DNA of 15,375 nucleotides from JAVKLU01 sp031538895 (GTDB lineage: Bacteria > Pseudomonadota > Gammaproteobacteria > Burkholderiales > Burkholderiaceae). The stretch spans positions 1 to 15,375 of the forward strand of contig JAVKLU010000077.1 of assembly GCA_031538895.1 (NCBI GenBank), in the 5' to 3' direction. Under the pieces are notes generated by a model that worked only from the letters and a program-made list of their open reading frames with translations, searched no databases and was not told where the DNA came from. Position numbers and translations under genes: made by a program. This document shows, piece by piece, positions 1 to 8,900 of the stretch (position 1 is its first letter; each line of letters starts with the position of its first letter).

Positions 1-999
1 GTCGCCAAAATTGCCCGCATCCCGCCACAAACGATTTCGCAAGATGATCGCAGCAAATTACAAACGATTGACCGTGATTTAAAAGCAGTCGTATTTGGTC
101 AAGATGCTGCAATTGAAGCCCTCGCCGTTGCAATCAAAATGGCGCGTGCCGGTTTGGGTCGCCCCGACAAACCGATTGGTTCATTCTTGTTCTCTGGCCC
201 TACAGGCGTGGGCAAAACCGAAGTCGCACGCCAACTGGCTTTTATTATGGGAATCGAATTGATTCGATTTGATATGTCCGAATACATGGAGCGTCACGCC
301 GTCAGTCGCTTAATTGGCGCCCCTCCTGGCTATGTCGGATTTGATCAAGGCGGCTTATTGACGGAAGCGGTGACCAAAAAAAATCACGCCGTACTGTTGC
401 TCGATGAAATTGAAAAAGCCCATCCTGATGTGTTCAACATTTTGTTGCAAGTGATGGATCACGGCACTTTGACCGATAACAATGGACGCAAAGCTGACTT
501 TAGAAACATCATCGTCATCATGACCACCAATGCGGGGGCCGATGCTTTACAAAAACGCGTGATCGGTTTTTCACAATCGACGCAAAATGGCGATGAAATG
601 ATCGAGTTGAAAAAAACTTTCACGCCTGAGTTTCGCAATCGTTTAGACGCGATGATCAGCTTCTCGCCGCTGGATACATCAATCATTTTACGGGTCGTCG
701 ATAAATTCCTAATGCAATTGGAAGAACAGTTGCATGACAAAAAAGTCGACGTCACCTTTACGTCCCAGTTGCGTGCGCACTTGGCCGAAAAAGGCTTTGA
801 CCCACAAATGGGTGCACGCCCAATGGCGCGTTTGATTCAAGACTCAATTCGTAAAGCGCTGGCTGATGAACTGCTGTTCGGACGTTTGGTGCAAGGCGGC
901 AAAGTGACCATCGGCATCGATGACGCTAAAAAAGTGACCCTGACGATTGATGAGGATGTGCCATCAGACACCGCGACGACTGCGGCTGAAGTGGAATAA
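1..999 (+). CDS. clpA: ClpA, ATP-dependent Clp protease ATP-binding subunit (C-terminal part)
   Basis: ClpA is the Hsp100/AAA+ unfoldase that feeds substrates into the ClpP peptidase in the cytoplasm. The frame is open from base 1, so the gene starts outside the window. The 332 visible residues cover the second AAA+ module (E. coli ClpA is about 758 residues). Visible landmarks, in window residue numbers, are Walker A GPTGVGKT (66-73), Walker B VLLLDE (131-136), the TTNAG sensor-1 region, the ClpP-docking tripeptide IGF (188-190), and the sensor-2 region MGARPMAR (270-277). The stretch MSEYMERH...RLIGAPPGYVGFDQGG contains the second-domain pore loop GYVG. The internal ATG at 139 is not the start, because the homologous sequence continues upstream of it. 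ClpP is encoded 3 kb downstream on the same strand. clpS, the usual adaptor gene before clpA, would lie outside the window. The docking loop indicates a protease-coupled ClpA rather than a ClpB disaggregase. Identification is secure. Confidence 0.97.
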   Translation, partial: VAKIARIPPQTISQDDRSKLQTIDRDLKAVVFGQDAAIEALAVAIKMARAGLGRPDKPIGSFLFSGPTGVGKTEVARQLAFIMGIELIRFDMSEYMERHAVSRLIGAPPGYVGFDQGGLLTEAVTKKNHAVLLLDEIEKAHPDVFNILLQVMDHGTLTDNNGRKADFRNIIVIMTTNAGADALQKRVIGFSQSTQNGDEMIELKKTFTPEFRNRLDAMISFSPLDTSIILRVVDKFLMQLEEQLHDKKVDVTFTSQLRAHLAEKGFDPQMGARPMARLIQDSIRKALADELLFGRLVQGGKVTIGIDDAKKVTLTIDEDVPSDTATTAAEVE

Positions 1000-1010
1000 A
1001 GGACATTTCT

Positions 1011-1049
1011 ATGAATACAAAAATTACGGATGAAATGCACGGCGCGTAA
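1011..1049 (+). CDS. possible 12-residue micro-ORF after clpA
   Basis: Eleven bases after the clpA stop an ATG opens a 12-codon frame (MNTKITDEMHGA, then TAA). It is preceded by AAAGGA at good spacing, the best Shine-Dalgarno match before any ATG in the left half of the window. I recognise no family. It could be a translated small protein, the decayed start of a lost gene, or chance. There is no conservation evidence available here, so confidence is low. Confidence 0.2.
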   Translation: MNTKITDEMHGA

Positions 1050-1057
1050 AAACGAAA

Positions 1058-1086
1058 ACGCACGATGCGTATGTAAAGATTTTTTT
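1058..1086 (+). terminator. weak candidate terminator after clpA
   Basis: A 5-bp perfect stem (ACGCA, loop CGA, TGCGT, 1058-1070) is followed, after nine mostly A/G bases, by seven T residues (1080-1086). The stem is short and the T-run is not directly adjacent, so this is only a weak candidate for a rho-independent terminator between clpA and pmbA. The rest of the 179-base gap holds no clear promoter that I could place. Confidence 0.2.
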
Positions 1087-1178
1087 GCCGCACAACAAAG
1101 CAATTCACTGTCAAAATGAATTTATAGAAGCACCCTACATAAACTGTCGCCATAAACTTTCTTAAATAATCCCCCGCT

Positions 1179-2552
1179 ATGTCTTTTGAATCATTTTTAT
1201 ACCGTCAGGACGAATTACATGTGGTTGCGCAAACCGTTTTGGAATCTGCACAAAAAAAGAATATTTCAGCAAGTACCGTTGAACTCAGCGAAGGACAAGG
1301 ACTATCCGTGAGCGTACGCAAAGGCGAACTGGAAAACGTCGAGCACAATCAAGACAAGTCCTTGGACATTACGGTGTATCTGGGTAAACAAGGGGCCTTG
1401 CAACGCGGTCACGCCAGCACCAATGATTTTTCAGCAGATGCTTTAATCCGCACCTTGAACGCCGCACATCAGATTGCCGCAGTGACCAGCCCCGATCCTT
1501 TTGCGGGTCTGCCTGATCGCGATTTGCTCTATCGCCCCAGCGCCGCCGACAGCGATTTACAATTATTTCACCCTTGGTCAATCAGTGTTGGCGCGGCAAT
1601 TGAATTAGGGCAAAAAATAGAAGCTGCGGCGTTTGCCACTGATACCAAAATTCGTAACAGCGAAGGTGCTAACGTTTATGCGCAACATCAACAATTTGTT
1701 TACGCAACTTCCGATGGCTTGATACTCGGTGACCGCAGTTCGTCGCATAGTATTTCAATGGTTCCCATCGCACAAAAAGGTCACTTGATGCAACGCGACA
1801 GTTGGTATAGCCAAGCACGTGACGCGGAAAAACTTGCCGACGCCACTGCACTGGGACGCTATGCCGCCCAACGCGCACTGGCCAAATTAAATGTCGGCAC
1901 CATCGCTACACAAACCTGTCCCGTATTGTTTGACGCACCCATTGCAGTAGGCTTATTGGGCGCTTTGACGCATGCTTTATCGGGCAGTACACAATACCGT
2001 AAAGACACTTTTTTGCTCGCGTCTTTAGGACAAACTATTTTTCCAGAATTTATCGATGTGATTGAAGACCCGTTTATCAAAGGCGCAAACGGTAGCAGTT
2101 ATTTTGACGCCGAAGGCGTGCGCACACAAAAGCGTCATTTAGTTGAACACGGCTGTGTGCAAGCGTATGTTTTATCGTCTTACAGCGCGCGTCAATTAAA
2201 TCTAGCAACGACCGGCAATGCAGGGGGGGCACATAATTTGCACTTGGTATCTAAAAATACTCGGATGAGTGACGACTTTCTCTCAATGATCAAAAAAATG
2301 GATCGCGGCTTATTAGTGACCGAGTTAATGGGCAGCGGCACCAACTATGTCACCGGCGATTATTCACGCGGCGCAGGCGGTTATTGGGTTGAAAATGGCC
2401 AGATTCAATTCGCAGTCGAAGGCATCACCATTGCCGGCAATTTACGCCAGATGTATCGGGACATCGTTGCCGTTGGCAACGACCGGATTACGCGCGGCAA
2501 TAAAACCACCGGTTCCGTACTCATTGGCAGCATGCGAGTTGCCAGCAATTAA
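1179..2552 (+). CDS. pmbA: PmbA/TldE, metalloprotease TldD/E-family protein
   Basis: PmbA (TldE) is the partner of TldD in a cytoplasmic TldD/E proteolytic complex known from E. coli to process microcin B17 and to degrade CcdA. The 457-residue product is close to the E. coli length of 450. It matches the family along its whole length: an N-terminal domain with VSVRKGELENVE, the TSPDPFAGLPD block, the YRKDTFLLASLGQ block, the SYFDAEGVRT block, TGNAGGAHNLHL, and the C-terminal GDYSRGAGGYWVENG (around residues 393-407) followed by ITIAGNL. No HExxxH zinc motif is present, as expected for the TldE subunit; that motif belongs to TldD, which is not in this window. The ATG at 1179 lines up with the family N-terminus although no clear Shine-Dalgarno precedes it. 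Here pmbA stands between clpA and tig with gaps of 179 and 126 bases, so it may be transcribed on its own. Confident family call. Confidence 0.95.
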   Translation: MSFESFLYRQDELHVVAQTVLESAQKKNISASTVELSEGQGLSVSVRKGELENVEHNQDKSLDITVYLGKQGALQRGHASTNDFSADALIRTLNAAHQIAAVTSPDPFAGLPDRDLLYRPSAADSDLQLFHPWSISVGAAIELGQKIEAAAFATDTKIRNSEGANVYAQHQQFVYATSDGLILGDRSSSHSISMVPIAQKGHLMQRDSWYSQARDAEKLADATALGRYAAQRALAKLNVGTIATQTCPVLFDAPIAVGLLGALTHALSGSTQYRKDTFLLASLGQTIFPEFIDVIEDPFIKGANGSSYFDAEGVRTQKRHLVEHGCVQAYVLSSYSARQLNLATTGNAGGAHNLHLVSKNTRMSDDFLSMIKKMDRGLLVTELMGSGTNYVTGDYSRGAGGYWVENGQIQFAVEGITIAGNLRQMYRDIVAVGNDRITRGNKTTGSVLIGSMRVASN

Positions 2553-2678
2553 GACAATCCATTAGCAAGCAATTGATTTTGGCCAAAAGCCGACCTCACC
2601 ATGAGCTTGCACGCGCACGATACAATTACCCCTTAATGTTAAACAAACGATAACTTATTTTTATAGACGAGAACTTTC

Positions 2679-4004
2679 ATGACAGCCCCACTTTCAATCG
2701 AAACACTGGACAAATTGCGCCGCCGTATTACTTTGAATTTAGACCCTAGCGGCATCGCCAGCGAAGTACAAAAAAAATTGACTCAACGTGCTAAAACAGC
2801 ACGCGCTGCTGGATTTCGCCCTGGTAAAGTACCAATGAAAATGGTGGCATCGATGTACGGCCCCGAAATTGAATCAGAAGCGATTCACAGTCAATTGGTC
2901 AAACAATACAGCGCGTTTGTGCAAAGCAATCAAGTGAAGATTGCGGGCTATCCAGAATTCACCGCGGTTGATAACACGCCCCCAGGATCATTGTCCTACT
3001 ATGCCAGCTTTGAAGTATTCCCTAGCATTGATTTGGGATCGCTCGATCAATTAAAGTTAGAAAAAATTGAAGTCAACATCAGCGACGCCGACATCAATCA
3101 AACTATCGACAATATCCGCAAACAAAACGCACATTTTCATCCTAAAGGTCAACATCACGAACACGGCGATGGCGGCACCGCCATAGTCGCCAAAGGCGAT
3201 CAAGTCATTATCGATTTTGTCGGGACTGAAAACGGAGAAGCATTCCAAGGCGGCACGGCGCAAGATTTTTCGTTTGTGGTCGGCGAGGGACGTATGCTGC
3301 CTGCATTTGAAGAAGCCGTATTGGGCTTAGCAATCGGCGCTGAAAAATCTTTTGATTTAACTTTTCCCGATGATTACCCCGCTCCGATGACGAGCAAAAC
3401 CGTGCAATTTAAAATCACCGTGAAACAAATTAACTGGATGCATTTACCAGAATTCAATAGTGATCTCGCCGTGCAATTAGGCATCATCGATGGCGACGTT
3501 GAACGTTTGAAAAAAGATATTCGCCGCAATTTAGAACAAGAAATTTTTGAGCGCATGACGCAAAAAAATAAACAAGCGGTAATCGATGCTTTGCTTACGC
3601 ATTGCACGTTTGATGCTCCAACACAAATGATTACTAACGAAGCCAATCGTTTGCAAGAAGAAATGTCACGCGATGCACAGCGTCAAAATAGTCAAATACG
3701 TTTGCCTAAATTAGATAACACCTTGTTTACTCAAGCGGCAGAGCGTCGTGTTCGTTCAGGTTTGATTATTTCTGAGTTGGTAGAACTCCATAAACTGCAA
3801 GCAACTCAAGAGGAAATTCGTGCTGAAGTTGAACGCATTGCCTTGCGCTACGACGACAAAGAAAAAGTGATCGAGTGGTACATGAGCAACAAAGATCGCT
3901 TATCAGATGTTGAAGCGGTCGTGATTGAAAACAAAGCTGTTGCGTTTGTTTTTGCCCAAGCAAAAACAACGACGGTGCAACAAACTATGTCAGATCTAAA
4001 ATAA
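2679..4004 (+). CDS. tig: trigger factor, ribosome-associated chaperone and peptidyl-prolyl isomerase
   Basis: Trigger factor binds the ribosome at the exit tunnel and shields nascent chains. The 441-residue product (E. coli 432) shows all three domains. The N-terminal ribosome-binding domain (about 1-115) carries the signature GFRPGKVP at residues 45-52. An FKBP-type isomerase domain (about 170-250) includes GDQVIIDFVGT, GRMLPAFEEAVLG and FPDDYP. The helical C-terminal domain (about 255-441) carries the substrate cradle. At the entrance to the isomerase domain, residues 152-162 form a His-rich insertion (HFHPKGQHHEH) that lengthens this linker relative to E. coli. The start at 2679 has a weak GAGAA Shine-Dalgarno and fits the family N-terminus. 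clpP follows 70 bases downstream, the usual tig-clpP order. That gap contains a 5-bp stem (TCTTG/CAAGA, 4011-4023) but no convincing terminator. Confidence 0.97.
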   Translation: MTAPLSIETLDKLRRRITLNLDPSGIASEVQKKLTQRAKTARAAGFRPGKVPMKMVASMYGPEIESEAIHSQLVKQYSAFVQSNQVKIAGYPEFTAVDNTPPGSLSYYASFEVFPSIDLGSLDQLKLEKIEVNISDADINQTIDNIRKQNAHFHPKGQHHEHGDGGTAIVAKGDQVIIDFVGTENGEAFQGGTAQDFSFVVGEGRMLPAFEEAVLGLAIGAEKSFDLTFPDDYPAPMTSKTVQFKITVKQINWMHLPEFNSDLAVQLGIIDGDVERLKKDIRRNLEQEIFERMTQKNKQAVIDALLTHCTFDAPTQMITNEANRLQEEMSRDAQRQNSQIRLPKLDNTLFTQAAERRVRSGLIISELVELHKLQATQEEIRAEVERIALRYDDKEKVIEWYMSNKDRLSDVEAVVIENKAVAFVFAQAKTTTVQQTMSDLK

Positions 4005-4074
4005 TAAATATCTTGGATCAAGACATATTGGAAGCGACGTGTTTTGATCTTCACCCCATTTTATTGACGCCTTT

Positions 4075-4713
4075 ATGAACGTAAATTTGAACGCAAATTT
4101 GAATGCAAATTTTGAGACACCACACATGTTAGGAATGGTTCCCATGGTGGTTGAGCAAAGTGGACGGGGCGAACGTGCCTACGACATTTATTCACGTTTA
4201 CTGAAAGAACGGATTATTTTTTTAGTCGGACCAATTAACGATCAAAACGCCAATCTTGTCGTTGCGCAATTGTTATTTTTGGAGAGTGAAAATCCTGAAA
4301 AAGATATTTCGCTGTATATCAACTCGCCAGGCGGCTCGGTGTCGGCGGGAATGGCGATTTATGACACGATGAATTTTATTGGCCCAGAAGTTTCAACGCT
4401 GTGTACCGGAATGGCAGCCTCAATGGGTGCGTTCTTACTGTCCGCCGGACAAAAAAACAAACGCTTTGCTTTGCCCAATGCGCGTGTGATGATTCATCAA
4501 CCGCTGGGTGGCGTACAAGGCCAAGCGTCGGATATCGAAATTCACGCACGTGAAATTTTACGTTTACGTGATGAACTCAATCGTATTTTGGCAAATAATA
4601 CGGGTCAAAATATCGAGACCATCGCTCAGGACACTGATCGCGATAATTTTATGACCGCAGATGAAGCGATGAAATATGGTTTGATCGACAAAGTCATGGC
4701 AAAACGTATTTAG
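4075..4713 (+). CDS. clpP: ClpP, ATP-dependent Clp protease proteolytic subunit
   Basis: ClpP is the tetradecameric serine peptidase that works with ClpA or ClpX in the cytoplasm. The 212-residue product carries the full catalytic triad: Ser116 in GMAASMGAFLL, His141 in VMIHQPLGG and Asp190 in DTDRDNF. The intervals of 25 and 49 residues are the same as in E. coli (S97, H122, D171 of the mature enzyme). The INSPGGSVSAG oxyanion region is intact. By alignment the mature enzyme would begin near residues 18-21 (before GMVPMVVEQ), which leaves a propeptide of about 18 residues made largely of an Asn-rich repeat encoded by three 12-base units. No Shine-Dalgarno precedes the ATG. The start is supported by the family-like PHM...VPMV spacing. 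clpX does not follow; nrdR begins 18 bases after the stop. Identification is secure. Confidence 0.97.
   Translation: MNVNLNANLNANFETPHMLGMVPMVVEQSGRGERAYDIYSRLLKERIIFLVGPINDQNANLVVAQLLFLESENPEKDISLYINSPGGSVSAGMAIYDTMNFIGPEVSTLCTGMAASMGAFLLSAGQKNKRFALPNARVMIHQPLGGVQGQASDIEIHAREILRLRDELNRILANNTGQNIETIAQDTDRDNFMTADEAMKYGLIDKVMAKRI
4078..4113 (+). repeat. three 12-base tandem units in the clpP propeptide
   Basis: Bases 4078-4089, 4090-4101 and 4102-4113 are three consecutive copies of AAYGYAAATTTK, differing at only a few positions. They encode NVNL, NANL and NANF directly after the start Met. The repeat lies wholly within the part expected to be removed when ClpP matures, so copy-number change would stay in frame and be tolerated. 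Confidence 0.85.
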
Positions 4714-4731
4714 TTTTTACATCAGAATCAA

Positions 4732-5187
4732 ATGCATTGCCCTTACTGTAAACACGATGAAACGCAGGTCCTAGACACGCGCCTCATCGATGATTATTGT
4801 TTGCGCCGCCGCCGCCGCTGCGTTAAATGTGAAAAACGTTTTTCGACGAATGAAAAAATTGAGCGAAAATTTCCCTTGGTCGTCAAAAAAAATCACACCC
4901 GGATGAATTTCGATTCGCAAAAGCTATTAAAAAGTTTTGTGATCGCGCTCAATAAACGCCCTGTTTCGATGCCAGAAATCGAACAATCCTTGTTTCGTAT
5001 CGAGGAAAAAATATTGCTCTCAAATTTTGACGAAATCGAGACACAGATGATCGGTCAGTGGGTGATGGAAGCCTTAAGAGATCTTGATACCGTGGCCTAT
5101 GTTCGCTATGCCTCGGTATATAAAAGTTTTAATGACCTAAGCGAATTTCAAGCGCTCCTTCAAGAAGAGCGTGGGAGCAATCAGTAA
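4732..5187 (+). CDS. nrdR: NrdR, transcriptional repressor of ribonucleotide reductase genes
   Basis: NrdR binds NrdR-boxes upstream of nrd genes and represses them according to the ATP/dATP state. The 151-residue product (E. coli 149) begins with the expected zinc ribbon: Cys3 and Cys6 (HCPYC) pair with Cys30 and Cys33 (CVKC), separated by a basic run of five Arg that fits DNA binding. An additional Cys23 lies in the ribbon. The ATP-cone follows from about residue 46 to 136 (FPLVVKKNHTRMNF, LNKRPVSMPEIE, MIGQWVMEALRDLD, AYVRYASVYKSF). It starts 18 bases after clpP with only a weak Shine-Dalgarno, which suggests co-transcription with clpP. The 72 bases after its stop separate it from the convergent membrane-protein gene and contain only a 4-bp possible stem, no clear terminator. 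No NrdR-box pair was recognised in the window. Confidence 0.96.
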   Translation: MHCPYCKHDETQVLDTRLIDDYCLRRRRRCVKCEKRFSTNEKIERKFPLVVKKNHTRMNFDSQKLLKSFVIALNKRPVSMPEIEQSLFRIEEKILLSNFDEIETQMIGQWVMEALRDLDTVAYVRYASVYKSFNDLSEFQALLQEERGSNQ

Positions 5188-5259
5188 CACCCAATACAAC
5201 AGACTACAAATACACGCGATCAAATATTCGCCTACAGATGCGGATGCGGACTCCAGTTC

Positions 5260-5856
5260 TTAAGCTTGCATATATTTCGCAATTCCCGACAATACCATTT
5301 TGGTCGCAATCGCCGCCAAAATTAAACCCATTAAACGCTCCATTGCGCTGATAACCGATGGACCAACGCGTTTTTGAATCGACTCCGCCGACAGTAAAAC
5401 AACGCCGGTAATCGCCATTGCTGCGGTTAAGCCACTAATCCATGTCAGTATGGCCGCCGGCTGGCGCGACGCCAACAACAAGCAAGTTGCTAGGGCTGAA
5501 GGACCCGCAATCAAAGGGATCGCTAAAGGCACAATAAAAGGTTCGAGCGTTTTTTGATTCGTCCCAGATAACACGGTGTTCGAAGGGAAAATCATTTTGA
5601 TCGCGACAATAAACAAAATCACGCCTCCAGAAACTGACAAAGAACGTTCTGATAGACGCATCACATGCAAAAAATGATCACCAAGAAGCATGAAAATCAG
5701 CAGCAGGAAAAAAGCGATCAGTAACTCGCGGATTAACACACGTCGACGCCGTTTTTCCTCGACCGTTTGCAAAGTTGACAACATGATGGGGATATTCCCC
5801 AATGGGTCCAGCACCAATAACAAAACCGTCAGCGCTGAAAAAAAATCATGTTCCAT
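5260..5856 (-). CDS. yhgN: MarC-family (YhgN-type) integral membrane protein
   Basis: This 198-residue protein belongs to the MarC/YhgN/YchE family (UPF0056), inner-membrane proteins of unsettled function sometimes annotated as NAAT-type transporters. Hydrophobic segments lie at about residues 6-26, 42-60, 72-90, 107-130, 135-155 and 172-192, giving six candidate membrane helices. Family blocks are visible: DPLGNIP (17-23), a basic loop RRRRVLIRELLIA, SGGVILFIVAIKMIFPS, EPFIVPLAIPLIAGPSALAT, and the C-terminal ERLMGLIL. The pattern is closest to E. coli YhgN as I remember it. The ATG at 5856 fits the family N-terminus. The gene is convergent with nrdR and lies 89 bases downstream of the giant adhesin frame on the same strand. 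The multiple-antibiotic-resistance name reflects historical gene position and is not evidence of drug export. Confidence 0.92.
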   Translation of the reverse strand: MEHDFFSALTVLLLVLDPLGNIPIMLSTLQTVEEKRRRRVLIRELLIAFFLLLIFMLLGDHFLHVMRLSERSLSVSGGVILFIVAIKMIFPSNTVLSGTNQKTLEPFIVPLAIPLIAGPSALATCLLLASRQPAAILTWISGLTAAMAITGVVLLSAESIQKRVGPSVISAMERLMGLILAAIATKMVLSGIAKYMQA

Positions 5857-5945
5857 AAAAACGCGATTCGATAGATATTTTTGATTATTTGAATAATGCT
5901 TGCCGCACTATCCCACACGAGTTCAGTTCGTCAGATTAAAGATAT
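5857..5945 (-). other. 89-base gap between giant adhesin stop and MarC-type gene
   Basis: This gap separates the core-genome side from the giant adhesin frame. It contains a 6-bp inverted repeat ATTATT/AATAAT with a 2-base spacer (5884-5897). The A/T-rich palindrome could be an operator, but it is too weak a stem for a terminator. I see no convincing -35/-10 pair on the - strand, so whether the membrane-protein gene has its own promoter here is undecided. Confidence 0.3.
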
Positions 5946-8900
5946 TCATATCCCATTGCCGGTTTTTCGCAGTACTCGATCAAATTTTGACTTTGCTAAC
6001 TTATCATTTTTAGAACCCGTTGCTAAAGTCGGTACTGGTGGAAAATCTTTCACATTAGCAGAAGCATTTAAATTATTTGTTTCCTCTGGTAATAAGCGAC
6101 TAAATTGAGTTTCAACTTTGGGTTGATTCGCGCTGTAGGCAGTCAGCCCTACAGGCATACGCATACCTTGATTAGACTTAACAAAACTCTCTAATATCCC
6201 CACTTGACTCGATGGTGTCAAATAACGTGTTGCCCCCGCTAAGACATTACCAGACAAATATTGGGGAGTGGCAACGCTTGAAATATCGGTAATTCCGCCC
6301 GTAATATCACTTCCAAATGGAGTTTTCGGCAAAACAACTTGATAATTGCCAGCGCCAGCACCCGTTAATATCGCATCTTGTAAAGTCACTAATTTGTTTT
6401 GTCCTGCAAATCCATTATCGTAACTTGCCTTGATTTCCGTCACCACAGGCGCATCTCCACTGATAATATTACCGACCAATCGTACACCGCTGACGTCAAC
6501 ATTAGCTGTATTTTTACCATCGAAAACCTTCGATAACACATTAAAACCCGTCGTCGTCAAGAGCGCCTTATTAATAATATGATTTGAACTGTCTTTATAA
6601 ATAAAATTATAGTTAGAACTACTATCATCACTATCACTACGACCAATTTTTACCCTAGACAATTCAACTATTTTATCAGCGCCTACATTCTTATCCTTAT
6701 ATACATAAGTGCCACTTAAATAACTATCACCCGCTGCTAGTTTAGTTCCATTATCACCACCTAAAACCACTATGGTTCCATTGCCCAACAAATTTCCATC
6801 GTAGGTTTTAACGACATTACTGGCGCTCAAAGTGATATTTGCTGCGCTGATATTTGCTTGGCCATTAACTTTCGTAATATTGTAGTTATCGACGTTATTA
6901 AGATTATCGCTAACAATATCCCTATCCGAATTATTAATTCTTACCGCTTTATCTGTTCCAACATGACGATCATTAAATAACAGCTTAGCTTCGCGTAAAG
7001 CGTCGCCATCCGCCAAGGAACCCGAAACTACTGAGAAATTACCTGAAGCATTGACCGTCCCATCGTATACTTTATTGATCGACCCAAGAGTAAGCGTGAT
7101 ATCTCTTTTTAAGATAGAGGCTCTTATATTTTGCCTATAAGTCAAATTATAATTTCCGCTCATATCTGTGCCACCTGCATCTCTTACAGTCACACTATTC
7201 ATTGATACCGTCTTATTGCCAATGCCTGCATTTTTATCGGTATATGATACACTCGCTTCTGAAAATACATCGCCAACGCCTTTTTGATCTCTTGAGCTGG
7301 CGTCAACTACTGCCGTAATATTACTAGGACCCGCCGTCGTTCCGTCATAAATTTTAGAAACATTAGAAGGGGCGATTAATGTCACATTTGCTTTTGTAAT
7401 CTGACTATTGGTGTTGTTTGAATAAGTAATTTGATAATTATTACTATTGTTTTGATCACTAATATTCAAGGAATTAACCGTTACAGTCATGTTTGTTCCA
7501 ACATTTTTATCATTAAATGTAAAATTACCCGTACGAATCGCATCATTTCTAGCCAGCGCGCTAGTACCATTACCCAGTTCGCTGCTGAGCAGTAATTGTC
7601 CTGCCGTCAAGTTTAAATTCACATTAACGTTGGTTGTACCGTCATAGGTTTTTGTAATATTAGCCAAACCTACCGTTAAATTTAGTGGTGAGATAGTGCT
7701 TGCTGTATTATTAACGTATTCAATCAAATAATTATTGTCGCCGTTGGGTGTTCCATCTGTAATGATTACACCGCTTAAAGAAACTGTTTTATTTCCTGCG
7801 CCAACATTTTTGTTATTAAACGAAAAGCTACCATTGTTCGTAATACGATCAGCACCGTATATAGTCCCATTTTTTTCGAAACTAGCATTCGCGGTCACGG
7901 TACCATCATAAACTTTATTAACTGGGTTTACTACTGTAAATGTAATCGGTGCTTGTGTAATCGTAGAAGAAGTATTTCGTTCAGTATTGATAAGATAGTT
8001 AGAGTTAACTGAAACGTTATCGGCATCAACAATTGACAAAGTATCATTGATAATTTCTACCTGACGATTACCTGTGCCCGCATTCTTGTCAACGAACCGA
8101 AGCGTATAGTTATTTGTAATTGTGTCGCCAGTACCTAATATACCGGAACTTATGCCGTTCCCTGTTCCAGCGATGGTCCTGGTTCCATCATAAATTTTGG
8201 TATAGGTATTTGGAGTTATCGTAATCTCTCTTGCTGAAATTGTTCCCGTTTTATTTAGATAGGTCACTACATAATTATTACCATTATTGCCGTCACTGAT
8301 GGTGACATTAGTTACCTTGCTTGCAGTGCGATTACTTCCTACATGCTGGCTACCAAAGACATAAGAACCTCCAGAGAAACTGTCTTTCAGATTCGCCGCG
8401 GTATGAGATGCATTTGCTAAACTTCCGCCAATTATGGCGATTGGATCGTTTACATTCCTTGTGCCATCATATACTTTATCCACACTATTTAAACCAAATG
8501 TCACTGGTCTTGCCGTAATATTCGCAGACACACTTGTTTGAAATTCTGCTAATTGATAATTTGATACGGCCGCACCCGACAATGATAATCCTGCTATTTG
8601 AACAGAAATATTATTGCCAACATTTTCAGTATTGAATTGCGCGCTACCAGATCCAGATTGTGCAACAGAAATATCATCGCCAGCAATGTTACCAGTCCAG
8701 GTCAAAGAACTTGAGCCAGAAGAAGTTAAAGTTGCTATTTTAGTACCATCATATACTTTATTTGATACGGCAAGATTACCTACCGAAATGATGGCTTTGT
8801 TAATTGTGCTAGTTGTATTGTTTACGTAAGTAATTTGATAATTATTACCATTATTCTGATCGTTAATGCCGACATTACTGACAACAACCGTACGATCGCC

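Noticed and set aside
139..141. ATG at 139 as the clpA start
   Set aside because: The preceding 46 codons are in frame and match ClpA (VAKIARIP, VFGQDAAIEAL), so the gene begins outside the window.
2607..2626. TTGCAC and TACAAT upstream of tig as a promoter
   Set aside because: The two elements are only 8 bases apart, far from the 16-18 required, and TACAAT alone has no suitable -35.
4011..4023. TCTTG/CAAGA hairpin between tig and clpP as a terminator
   Set aside because: The stem is only 5 bp and no T-run follows.
4054..4061. CCCCATTT before clpP, resembling a sigma-32 -10 element
   Set aside because: No CTTGAA-like -35 lies at 13-17 bases; the nearest TTGGAA is 20 bases away, and the start site would fall only a few bases before the ATG.
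5188..5259. Bidirectional terminator between convergent nrdR and the MarC-type gene
   Set aside because: Only a 4-bp stem (GCGA/TCGC) and a short GCGGAT direct repeat were found, with no T-runs.
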